This document shows positions 1-5,893 of a stretch of 6,546 bases of DNA, piece by piece. How positions within the stretch are numbered: the stretch's first letter is position 1; every line of letters starts with the position of its first letter. The stretch is from the NCBI GenBank assembly GCA_021203685.1, contig JAJQAS010000189.1:1-6546 (forward strand), given 5' to 3'. The notes under the pieces are model-generated. The model saw only the letters and a program-made list of their open reading frames with translations. It did not search any database and had not been told where the DNA came from. Origin of the DNA: Clostridiales bacterium. Its GTDB lineage: Bacteria; Bacillota; Clostridia; Oscillospirales; Oscillospiraceae. Both the position numbers and the translations under genes were made by a program.

Positions 1-54
1 CTCAAGCAAATCTTCTTTCGTTTTTTCACTGTCTACTTGACAGGGGGCACTTCA
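1..54. mobile_element. Possible insertion-sequence end (IS3-like terminus) abutting the terminase gene
   Basis: Only 14 of the first 40 bases are G or C, unlike the GC-rich DNA that follows. The frame that later encodes terminase is open here, but its peptide (LKQIFFRFFTVYLTGG) does not look like terminase. Bases 29-43 form a short inverted repeat, CTGTC-TACTT-GACAG, followed by GGGGGCACTTCA. From memory this resembles the terminal sequence of IS3-family elements in gut Firmicutes, whose ends finish in CA. Recognisable terminase sequence starts right after base 54 (EWERRGDLEF). The boundary could be at base 49 or 54. No transposase or second end is visible, so this rests on composition and recalled similarity. 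The alternative is that these bases are a divergent piece of terminase. Confidence 0.4.
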
Positions 55-522
55 GAATGGGAACGCCGGGGCGATCTGGAATTTGTGGACGGGCCGGAGA
101 TACCGCCGGAGTTGGTGGCGGACTGGTTCGCGGCAGCGGGCCAGACGCACAGCATCCAGGCCGTGGCCGTGGACAATTTCCGCATTTCCCTTATGCGCTC
201 CGCGCTGGCAAAGGTGGGGATCGGCTACGACAACGACATCCCCGTGAAGTTGACCCGGCCCTCCGACCTTATGAAAGCACATCCCGTTATCAACAGCGCA
301 TTTCTCCGGCACCGCTTCGTGTGGGGCGACTTGCCAATTATGCGCTGGTTCACCAACAACACCAAGCTGGTGCAGCGGGGAATCAACACCGAGTATGGCA
401 AAATCGAACCGCACTACCGCAAGACGGACGGCTTTATGGCTCTGGCCCACGCCATGACCCTGCTGGACGAACTGGGAGAGGACGGCGGAGAGGCGGCCAT
501 ACTGCAACCGATGATTTTTTGA
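55..522 (+). CDS. Phage terminase large subunit, C-terminal nuclease domain (5'-incomplete)
   Basis: This is the end of the large terminase subunit, the motor and nuclease that cuts concatemeric phage DNA and drives it into the prohead through the portal. About 155 C-terminal residues are present. The stretch EWERRGDLEFVDGPEIPPEL matches the region before the second nuclease motif in this family. An Asp in AVAVDNFR (codon 172-174) and one in KTDGFMAL (codon 427-429) fit the second and third acidic residues of the RuvC-like nuclease. The ATPase domain and the first catalytic Asp are not in the window. The frame is open back to base 1, but bases 1-54 look foreign, so the gene may be cut by an insertion sequence rather than just by the window edge. 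A TTG at 37 lies in the foreign-looking part and is unlikely to be a real start. The stop is 7 bases before the methyltransferase gene. Confidence 0.85.
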   Translation, partial: EWERRGDLEFVDGPEIPPELVADWFAAAGQTHSIQAVAVDNFRISLMRSALAKVGIGYDNDIPVKLTRPSDLMKAHPVINSAFLRHRFVWGDLPIMRWFTNNTKLVQRGINTEYGKIEPHYRKTDGFMALAHAMTLLDELGEDGGEAAILQPMIF

Positions 523-529
523 GGGACAC

Positions 530-1258
530 ATGGAAGAAATAACACTGTTCCAGGGCGACTGTCTGGAGCGGATGAAGGAGCTGACGGACGGTTCCGTGGA
601 TATGGTGTTGACGGACTTGCCCTATGGAATCACGCAAAACGACTGGGACAAGCCGCTTGATTTAACCGTCCTTTGGAAAGAGCTTAACAGGGCGGCAAAG
701 CTCAACGCCGCTTTCGTGTTCTTCGGGATGCAGCCGTTTCTTTCTGACCTGATAGAAAGCAACCGAAAGAGCTTCAAGTACATCTGGATTTGGAATAAGC
801 ACTATTGCCGAGGATTTCTTAACGCAAAAAAGCAGCCATTGCGAAACTGTGAAGAAATAGCTGTATTTTACGAGAAACAATGCACTTACAATCCCGAAAT
901 GCGACAAGGCGTTATGCGAACAAAGGGAACTAGCTCGAGGCAGCGCGGAAATTACGGAGACTATAAGGCCGTAAGAACCAAGAACGATACATATTACCCG
1001 ACTACGCTTCTGGATTTTGCGGGTGTGCCCGTAAACCAACTGCTCCACCCAACCCAAAAGCCTGTCCCGCTGCTGGAATACCTGATACGAACCTACACCA
1101 ACGAAGGCGAAATCGTCCTTGACTGCTGCATGGGCAGCGGGTCTACCGGCGTGGCCTGCGTCAACACCGGGCGGCGATTCATCGGCATGGAGCTGGACGA
1201 TGGCTATTTTCAGGTAGCAAAAGAGCGGATAGGGGCGGCGCGGGCCGCCAAAGAGTAA
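530..1258 (+). CDS. Site-specific DNA methyltransferase (N4-cytosine/N6-adenine, beta class)
   Basis: The 242-residue protein is an S-adenosylmethionine-dependent DNA methyltransferase of the N6_N4_Mtase (COG0863) type. Catalytic motif IV is TDLPYG at residues 28-33, with Leu replacing the usual second Pro or Ser of DPPY/DSPY. HPTQKPVPLLEYLI (173-186, motif X region) precedes the SAM-binding motif I, DCCMGSGSTG (198-207). The order IV-X-I is that of the beta class. The residues between about 85 and 165 should hold the target recognition part. The start ATG has GAGGG 4 bases upstream, just after the terminase stop. No restriction endonuclease gene is in the window, so it is best read as an orphan phage methylase that modifies phage DNA, perhaps against host restriction. 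The target base and sequence cannot be told from the protein. The centre of the gene is clearly poorer in GC (105 of 240 bases, 781-1020) than its neighbours. Confidence 0.9.
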   Translation: MEEITLFQGDCLERMKELTDGSVDMVLTDLPYGITQNDWDKPLDLTVLWKELNRAAKLNAAFVFFGMQPFLSDLIESNRKSFKYIWIWNKHYCRGFLNAKKQPLRNCEEIAVFYEKQCTYNPEMRQGVMRTKGTSSRQRGNYGDYKAVRTKNDTYYPTTLLDFAGVPVNQLLHPTQKPVPLLEYLIRTYTNEGEIVLDCCMGSGSTGVACVNTGRRFIGMELDDGYFQVAKERIGAARAAKE

Positions 1259-1267
1259 AACTGAAAC

Positions 1268-1283
1268 CGCCAAACGTTTGGCG
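1268..1283. repeat. Perfect 16-bp palindrome between methyltransferase and portal genes
   Basis: CGCCAAACGTTTGGCG reads the same on both strands. With one C/A mismatch the symmetry extends to 1264-1287 through flanking AAA and TTT. As RNA it could form a 6-bp stem (CGCCAA/TTGGCG) with loop ACGT. It lies in the only real intergenic gap upstream of the portal, 11 bases before that gene's Shine-Dalgarno core. It lacks a T-run, so it is not a convincing terminator. It could be a protein-binding operator, an mRNA hairpin tuning portal translation, or a methylase-related site. Confidence 0.6.
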
Positions 1284-1291
1284 ATTTGGCC

Positions 1292-1301
1292 GGGGAGGTG
1301 A
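1292..1301 (+). promoter_or_regulatory. Strong ribosome binding site of the portal gene, placed 8 bases before ACG
   Basis: GGGGAGGTGA contains the full GGAGGTGA anti-16S match. Eight bases after GGAGG, where a start codon should sit, the in-frame codon is ACG (1307-1309). The next gene has the same layout: GGAGG, eight bases, then ATG at 2472. The site therefore argues that the original start was at 1307. The upstream GTG (1298) and TTG (1286) have no usable ribosome binding site. Confidence 0.7.
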
Positions 1302-2479
1302 GCAAAACGAAACTATTTCAAGGGCAAAGTCTTTTTCGATGGCTTTTCGGCAAGGACAACGGCAAGGTTTCACCCGCCGTAGAAAAGGCCATGCTGAACG
1401 CCTCCGATCAGCTTTATATCAAAGAACTGGCCCTGTACACCGCCATCGGCCTGGTGGCTGACCTGCTTTCCGGCTGTGAGATACAGGTTTTCCGGCAGGG
1501 ACAGCCCGTCCATGACGGGAACTGGTTCCGGCTGAATATTCGCCCAAACGAAAACCAGTCAGGAGCGGAATTTAAGGCCCAAATCGTCCAAAAACTTTAC
1601 TACGACGGCCAAGCCCTCATCGTCCCTCTGGCGGGAAAGCTCTATGTTGCCTCCAGCTTCCAACGGGAGGAATACCCCATCTTGGGGGACAAGTTCCTGA
1701 ACATCTACCTGGAAAATCTCCAGCTTCAAAAGCAGTTCCGGGCCGGTGACGTGTATTTTCTGACGCAGGGAGACCGCAGCGTCCGCCGCCTGGTTGACGG
1801 CGTATTCATGGGCTACGCCGACCTGTTGGCAGCGTCCTCTGACGCAGTCAAAGCCGGAGCGGGCGAAAAATACGCGCTCCAGGTGGGCCGTCTCCCGTCA
1901 GGGACGCCGGAGGAACAGCAGAAGTACATGAGCAAGCTCCAGGAGAACTTGCAGGCATTTGTAAAAGCCGAGTCGGCGGCCTACCCGCTGACCAAGGAGC
2001 AGACGCTGACCCGCTTCTCCGGCGGCACGTCAGCCTCCACCAGCTCCGTCACCGACCTGCGGAAAGACGTTTATGCCGTCGTCGCCTCCGCCCTCCACCT
2101 GCCGGAATCACTGCTGTCCGGCAACATCACCAGCGTGGAGCAGGTGACAAACCAGGCGCTGACCTTTGCCATTGACCCGCTGGCCCAGAAGCTCAGCAGC
2201 GAGATCACCGCTAAGACCTGGACAGGGGAAGAAATCCTCTACCAGGGCTGCTGGGCCAACGTGGACACCAGTTCCATCGGCCACGTTGACCTTGTAAGCA
2301 TGGCGGAGAAGCTGGACAAGCTCATCTCGTCCGGCATCTGCTGCATTGATGAAGTCCGGCGGCGCTGCAACCTCCCGGAGCTGAATACCGACTGGAGCGA
2401 GCGGCACTACCTGACAAAGAACTACGACACAGTGGAGAACACCATGGACCCACTGGAGGGAGGTGAAAACAATGCCTAA
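1298..2479 (+). CDS. Phage portal protein, HK97 family
   Basis: This protein forms the ring at the special vertex of the head through which DNA is packaged and ejected, and it is the docking site for terminase and connector. The family signature is clear: a helical N-terminal part with ALYTAIGLVADLLSGCEIQVF, then NIRPNENQSGAEFKAQIVQKLYYDGQALIV. The C-terminal part has LHLPESLLSGNITSVEQ and FAIDPLAQKLSSEI, as in Phage_portal (PF04860). The length of about 390 residues is normal. The start is uncertain. GTG 1298 is used here because it is a permitted codon, but it overlaps the Shine-Dalgarno sequence. TTG 1286 is also open. The ribosome binding site points to ACG 1307, which would give a product starting KLFQGQSLFRWLFG, typical of portals. 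The end overlaps the protease gene by 8 bases, and the last codons contain that gene's ribosome binding site, so the two are probably coupled. Confidence 0.92.
   Translation: MSKTKLFQGQSLFRWLFGKDNGKVSPAVEKAMLNASDQLYIKELALYTAIGLVADLLSGCEIQVFRQGQPVHDGNWFRLNIRPNENQSGAEFKAQIVQKLYYDGQALIVPLAGKLYVASSFQREEYPILGDKFLNIYLENLQLQKQFRAGDVYFLTQGDRSVRRLVDGVFMGYADLLAASSDAVKAGAGEKYALQVGRLPSGTPEEQQKYMSKLQENLQAFVKAESAAYPLTKEQTLTRFSGGTSASTSSVTDLRKDVYAVVASALHLPESLLSGNITSVEQVTNQALTFAIDPLAQKLSSEITAKTWTGEEILYQGCWANVDTSSIGHVDLVSMAEKLDKLISSGICCIDEVRRRCNLPELNTDWSERHYLTKNYDTVENTMDPLEGGENNA
2459..2466 (+). promoter_or_regulatory. Ribosome binding site fixing the protease start at ATG 2472
   Basis: GGAGGTGA lies inside the last codons of the portal gene, with eight bases between GGAGG and ATG 2472. 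The in-frame GTG at 2463 overlaps this site and so is not the start. Confidence 0.75.
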
Positions 2480-3158
2480 ACGCTATTACGCACTGACCAC
2501 CACCGACACGGCGGCGGACATCATGGTGTACGGCGACATCACCGCCTACCCCTGGGAAGAATCGGACGTGTCCGGCTACAACATGGTCCGCGATCTGGAG
2601 ACTCTCCAGGCGCCGCGCATCAACGTCCACATCAACAGCTACGGCGGGGACGTGTCCGAGGCCCTGGCCATTACCAACGCCCTGCTCCGGCATCCAGCAG
2701 AGGTTGTGACCTTTGTGGATGGGTTCGCCTGCTCCGCTGCCAGCGTCATTTTCATGGCGGGCGACCGCCGGATCATGGCACAGTCCAGCAACCTGCTGGT
2801 GCATCCGGCCTGGGCAATGGCCCAGGGCAATGCCAAGTCCCTCCGGGAAATGGCGGACAACCTGGACACCATCACCGAGCAGTCCGTCACCGCCTACATG
2901 GCCCGCATCAAAAAGACACGGGAGGAACTGCTGGAGCTGATGGATGCCGAGCGGTTCCTGGGGCCGGAGGAGGCCCTGGATTGGGGATTTGCAACGGAAG
3001 TTGAGAATCTCTTCGCCCCGGACAAGCCGGAGCAGTCCGCCCGCCAGCTGGTTCACCGCCGCATGATGGCGGTAGTGCAGCCCGAACCGCCTACCATCAA
3101 CACCACCACACAGTCCGCCGCACTGACAAAGTATCTGGCGGCCCTGAGAAAATTTTGA
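2472..3158 (+). CDS. ClpP-like prohead (head maturation) protease, family S14
   Basis: The 228-residue serine protease of the ClpP fold is expected to cleave the capsid protein's N-terminal delta domain, and itself, inside the prohead before DNA packaging. INVHINSYGGDVSEALAI (residues 50-67) is the ClpP substrate-binding strand region. DGFACSAASVIFMAG (83-97) carries the nucleophile, most likely Ser88 when aligned on the glycines with ClpP, though Ser91 is close. NLLVHPAW holds the catalytic His111. The acidic member may be Asp158 in MDAERFLGPEEALDWGF, a placement less sure than the other two. The stretch LRE-MADNLDTITEQSVTAYMAR is typical of the phage subgroup. The position between portal and capsid genes is the classic HK97-type order. 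The tail past residue 180 is a Thr/Ala-rich extension. The start of this protein shares LTTTDTA with the capsid protein. Confidence 0.92.
   Translation: MPKRYYALTTTDTAADIMVYGDITAYPWEESDVSGYNMVRDLETLQAPRINVHINSYGGDVSEALAITNALLRHPAEVVTFVDGFACSAASVIFMAGDRRIMAQSSNLLVHPAWAMAQGNAKSLREMADNLDTITEQSVTAYMARIKKTREELLELMDAERFLGPEEALDWGFATEVENLFAPDKPEQSARQLVHRRMMAVVQPEPPTINTTTQSAALTKYLAALRKF
2496..2513 (+). repeat. 18-bp direct repeat, copy 1 (protease codons 9-14)
   Basis: ACCACCACCGACACGGCG occurs here and again at 3189-3206, in the same reading frame near the start of two adjacent genes. It encodes TTTDTA, preceded by Leu in both proteins. Confidence 0.85.
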
Positions 3159-3170
3159 GGAGTGATAAAA

Positions 3171-4379
3171 ATGCCCGTAACTATGCTTACCACCACCGAC
3201 ACGGCGCGGGAGATCCGCGAAGCCTACGAATCCGGTGACACCGCCCGCATCGAGCAGGCATACGCCCACCAGTCCCAGACCATCGCCAATCAGGTGGCCC
3301 AGCAGATGCAGCAGGACCTGGCGGACTACCGCGCCACCGCCGACAACAACATCCTGGCCCAGAGGGGCTACCGGGTACTGACCGCCAAAGAGACCGCCTG
3401 GTACAACAAGGTCATCGCGGCCATGCACAGCGTCAACCCCAAGCAGGCGTTTGCCGGCATCATCGGCAGCGACGCTGAAGACGACATCATGCCCTCCACC
3501 ATCATCGAGGATGTGTACCGCCGCCTGACCGAGGAGCACCCCTTGCTCAACGTCATCACCACCCAGCAGGTGAAGTACCTGACCAAGTGGATCCTCAACC
3601 GGCACACTGCCCAACAGGCCGCATGGGGGACCATCACCGCCGCTGTGGCCCAGGAAATCACCTCCAGCTTTGACGTGGTGGACGTGAAGCAGAACAAGCT
3701 CTCCTGCTACGCCATCCTGGAGATGGGCATGGTGGACCTTGGCCCCACCTTCCTGGACAACTACATCCGCACCTGCATGTACGAGGCCATGTCCGCTGCG
3801 CTGGAGCAGGCCGTGGTGAGCGGCACCGGTATCAATCAGCCCGTCGGCATGGACCGCGACCTGGGCGACGACAGCTACAACGCCAGCACCGGCTGGGCCA
3901 AAAAGACCGCCACCGCCGTCACTGACTTTACTCCGGCTTCCTACGGCACCCTGCTGGCCAAGCTGGTGTATGACGCCTACGGCAAGCGCCGGAACTTTAG
4001 CAAGGTGACACTGATCTGTAATCTGTCAGATTATCTGACCAAGATCATGCCCGCCACCACCGTCCTGAACAGCGCCGGCAGCTACGTCAACAACCTGTTC
4101 CCCTTCCCCACTGACGTTATCGTGTCCAACTACGTCAGCGACGGCGAGGCCATACTGGGCATCGCCGAGGAGTATTGGCTCTTCCTGGGCAGCGCCTCCC
4201 GGAGCGGCGTTATCACCTACGACGACAGCTATCACTTCCTGGAGGACCAGCGGGTGTTCAAGGTCGTCCAGTACGCCGACGGCCGCGCTGAGGACAACAC
4301 CAGCTTTATGCTGCTAGACATCTCCGCCCTGGAGTCTGCCTACATCACCGTCAAGTCTGCGGACGTTGAGACCGCCTGA
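3171..4379 (+). CDS. Major capsid protein, HK97 fold
   Basis: This is the shell protein of the head, 402 residues. The first hundred or so residues are helical and rich in Gln, Ala and charged residues, as in the delta (scaffold) domain that HK97-like capsid proteins carry and that the neighbouring protease removes. The cleavage point cannot be read from sequence. It is probably near ILAQRGYRVLTAKETAWYNKVI (about residues 60-82) or shortly after. The mature part shows PSTIIEDVYRRLTEEHPLL (E-loop and P-domain start), a conserved turn GTGINQPVGM and A-domain strands near the end, as in Phage_capsid (PF05065). ATG 3171 is chosen because GAGGAG at 3157-3162 precedes it by 8 bases. The GTG at 3162 overlaps that site. 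The stop overlaps the next gene's start as TGATG. Confidence 0.93.
   Translation: MPVTMLTTTDTAREIREAYESGDTARIEQAYAHQSQTIANQVAQQMQQDLADYRATADNNILAQRGYRVLTAKETAWYNKVIAAMHSVNPKQAFAGIIGSDAEDDIMPSTIIEDVYRRLTEEHPLLNVITTQQVKYLTKWILNRHTAQQAAWGTITAAVAQEITSSFDVVDVKQNKLSCYAILEMGMVDLGPTFLDNYIRTCMYEAMSAALEQAVVSGTGINQPVGMDRDLGDDSYNASTGWAKKTATAVTDFTPASYGTLLAKLVYDAYGKRRNFSKVTLICNLSDYLTKIMPATTVLNSAGSYVNNLFPFPTDVIVSNYVSDGEAILGIAEEYWLFLGSASRSGVITYDDSYHFLEDQRVFKVVQYADGRAEDNTSFMLLDISALESAYITVKSADVETA
3189..3206 (+). repeat. 18-bp direct repeat, copy 2 (capsid codons 7-12)
   Basis: Identical to 2496-2513, ACCACCACCGACACGGCG, and again in frame as TTTDTA within the first dozen residues of the capsid protein. Confidence 0.85.
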
Positions 4380-4780
4380 TGGAACTGGCAACGCTGACCG
4401 AGCTGGTCAAGTCGCGGCTTAACATCACCTGGGAGGACGACATCACCACCGCCAAGGTGACAAACGCCCTGACCGACGCCCTCCCGTCTCTGTGCGCCAA
4501 AGTTGGCCTGGCCTACGACTACGACGCGGACGAAGCCGCGAGCGCAGTCACGGAGCAGAGCGGAACGGCGGTGGACATCACCGCCCCGTCCCAGCTCCGG
4601 CACCTGCTGGTGACTTACGCGGCGTATATCTTCGACCAGCAGGGCCACCTGTTTGACGCCAACTATAGGACGGAGATCAACGCCTGCCGCCAGCGGTATG
4701 AGGTTCGGGCCATCGAGGCAGAGGAGTCGGAGGACGACGAAACCGAGGAGGACACCGACGATGGCACAGACACCGGTTAA
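4379..4780 (+). CDS. Head-tail connector protein (gp6-like, phage DNA-packaging family)
   Basis: The 133-residue protein is probably the adaptor ring that binds under the portal and starts the neck. It begins ELATLTELVKSRLNITWEDD, followed by a helical bundle with LRHLLVTYAAYIFDQQGHLFDANYRTEINACRQRYEVRAIE. This is the pattern of small all-helical connector proteins (Phage_connect_1/gp6-like). The last 20 or so residues are a highly acidic, disordered-looking tail (EESEDDETEEDTDDGTD). The start ATG shares its A with the capsid stop codon (TGATG), and there is no clear Shine-Dalgarno sequence. Translation therefore probably depends on ribosomes finishing the capsid gene. The 3' end overlaps the following gene by 20 bases. 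Identification rests on position, size and sequence pattern. Confidence 0.75.
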   Translation: MELATLTELVKSRLNITWEDDITTAKVTNALTDALPSLCAKVGLAYDYDADEAASAVTEQSGTAVDITAPSQLRHLLVTYAAYIFDQQGHLFDANYRTEINACRQRYEVRAIEAEESEDDETEEDTDDGTDTG

Positions 4781-5111
4781 AGCCTACAACGACGGCCTTG
4801 TGGTGGTGTGCCGGGAAACGCTCAAACAGTCCTCCTTTGCCGCCCGCATCGACACAGCGGCGGAGGAGGACCTGGAGGAACTCTATACCCTCTGCTTCGC
4901 GGAGCAGTCCCGCCGAGGACAGGATGTGGACTACGCCAACCAGATGGGCTACCGGCTGGACCGCAAAATCTCCACCCGGCGGCCGCCTGGCCTGAAAATT
5001 GACACCCAATGTGCCGCCAAAATCGGCGCAATGCTTTACCACGTTTCGGACGTGGACATCACGGAAACGGAAATCTATTACAGCCTGACGGAGGTGAGGG
5101 AACTTGCTTGA
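4761..5111 (+). CDS. Head closure / head-tail adaptor protein
   Basis: The 116-residue protein probably forms the second neck ring that plugs the connector after packaging. After an N-terminal stretch (VVVCRETLKQSSFAAR) it has a region with FAEQSRRGQDVDYANQMGYRLDRKISTR, then IGAMLYHVSDVDITETEIYYSLTEVREL. This strand-rich layout ending in EVREL is common in Phage_H_T_join-like adaptors. The start ATG 4761 is picked because GGAGG at 4747-4751 sits 9 bases before it, inside the acidic-tail codons of the connector gene. The frame is open upstream to 4653, but that part only mirrors the connector gene. No other role is suggested by the sequence. The assignment is by place in the gene order and a weak family pattern. 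Confidence 0.65.
   Translation: MAQTPVKAYNDGLVVVCRETLKQSSFAARIDTAAEEDLEELYTLCFAEQSRRGQDVDYANQMGYRLDRKISTRRPPGLKIDTQCAAKIGAMLYHVSDVDITETEIYYSLTEVRELA
5090..5097 (+). promoter_or_regulatory. Ribosome binding site deciding a TTG start at 5104
   Basis: GGAGGTGA ends six bases before TTG 5104 (nine bases from GGAGG). The same bases contain an in-frame TGA stop at 5095-5097, so TTG 5104 is the first possible start in this frame, and the site supports it. Confidence 0.7.
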
Positions 5112-5460
5112 TGAAATCAACGCCGCCCTGCTGACCTGCGACGCACACGTCTGCTATGGCACAGACCGTGAGTTGGACGGCACGGATATCTGGGATTACA
5201 TCGTGTTCCGGCGCACCCGCACCGCCGTCCAGACCGCCCACAAGGGCAACTACAGCGACTACTACGAGATCAACATCGTCCGCCAGAACTATGTCCCGGA
5301 GGGTGAGGCCCTGACCGTGCTGGCGAAGCTGGCCGCCATTCCCGGCGTGAAACCCGCCAACGGGGAAATCGCCTACAGCACCACCGTTCGGCCCGGCACA
5401 AAAGCCCAACTGGAAATTGCCACGTTTACCGTAGTGGCCCCACACAAGGGGGCAACCTGA
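5104..5460 (+). CDS. Probable tail terminator-like / minor neck protein
   Basis: The 118-residue protein starts with TTG. It has short helical ends and a strand-rich middle: WDYIVFRRTRTAV, then YSDYYEINIVRQNYVPEGEALTVLAKLAAIPGV, then GEIAYSTTVRPGTKAQLEIATFTVV. This layout resembles small tail-terminator or tail-completion proteins of Firmicutes siphoviruses, which cap the tail tube and join it to the neck. Such genes normally sit just before the major tail gene, with a gp10-like gene before them. Here the order is the reverse (gp10-like second). The start overlaps the preceding stop by 8 bases, so coupling is likely. The function is an inference from size, pattern and neighbourhood. Confidence 0.6.
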   Translation: MLDEINAALLTCDAHVCYGTDRELDGTDIWDYIVFRRTRTAVQTAHKGNYSDYYEINIVRQNYVPEGEALTVLAKLAAIPGVKPANGEIAYSTTVRPGTKAQLEIATFTVVAPHKGAT

Positions 5461-5461
5461 T

Positions 5462-5890
5462 ATGGGCGGCTGGTACAGCAGCGCGAAAGTGGACCTGTCC
5501 GGCATGGAGCGGTTGCAGGAAAAACTAGACAACTACGGCAGCGAGGCCCAGGTGGTAGTTGCAAAATACCTGGCAACGGAGGCGCTAGACCAGGTAGGCC
5601 CCGCCATTTCCCGATTGTTGCCGGTATCGGGCCGCACCTTCGCCGGGCACCAGCTGGGCGCAAGGGCGGCGGGATATCGGGCGGTATTCATGACCGCCGG
5701 GGCATCTGTGGACGGTGTGACCATCCGGTCCGCCCCGGAATGGGGCTATCTGTACTTCCCGGATGACGGCAAGAACACCAAGCGGCACCGGGGCAACCAA
5801 AAGTTCATGGTTCGCGGCGCCCAGACGGCCGCGCCGGATATAGCAAACGAAATCTGCACCAGACTGGTGCAAAAATTTGAGGAGGGATAA
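5462..5890 (+). CDS. HK97 gp10-like neck/tail protein
   Basis: The 142-residue protein looks like the HK97 gp10 family, found in the neck of many siphoviruses. The N-terminal VDLSGMERLQEKLDNYGSEAQVVVAKYLATEALDQVGPAISRLLPVSG fits the family's start: a DLSG strand, then a long helix, then LPVSG. The C-terminal half has APEWGYLYFPDDG and then NQKFMVRGAQTAAPDIANEICTRLVQKFEE, the family's W-x-Y and F-x-x-x-A followed by a final helix. The exact job of gp10-like proteins is not firmly set; a role in neck or tail completion is usual. ATG 5462 lies one base past the previous stop, with AAGGGGG (5446-5452) nine bases upstream. Confidence 0.75.
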   Translation: MGGWYSSAKVDLSGMERLQEKLDNYGSEAQVVVAKYLATEALDQVGPAISRLLPVSGRTFAGHQLGARAAGYRAVFMTAGASVDGVTIRSAPEWGYLYFPDDGKNTKRHRGNQKFMVRGAQTAAPDIANEICTRLVQKFEEG

Positions 5891-5893
5891 CCT

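Noticed and set aside
57..542. Second plus-strand frame over the terminase
   Set aside because: Arg/Gly/His-rich low-information peptide; the overlapping frame has clear terminase motifs.
1268..1290. Rho-independent terminator after the methyltransferase
   Set aside because: The palindrome can form a stem, but only ATTTGG follows, with no T-run, and the operon continues in the same direction.
3162..3170. GTG start for the capsid protein at 3162
   Set aside because: It overlaps its own Shine-Dalgarno sequence; ATG 3171 has correct spacing.
2322..3614. Long open frame on the minus strand (430 codons) across protease and capsid genes
   Set aside because: It is Gly/Val/His-rich nonsense opposite well-identified phage genes, an effect of high GC and codon bias. 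It has no family pattern.
4653..4760. Upstream extension of the head-closure protein
   Set aside because: The added residues are Arg/Thr/Pro-rich and out of frame with the acidic connector tail; ATG 4761 has a good ribosome binding site.
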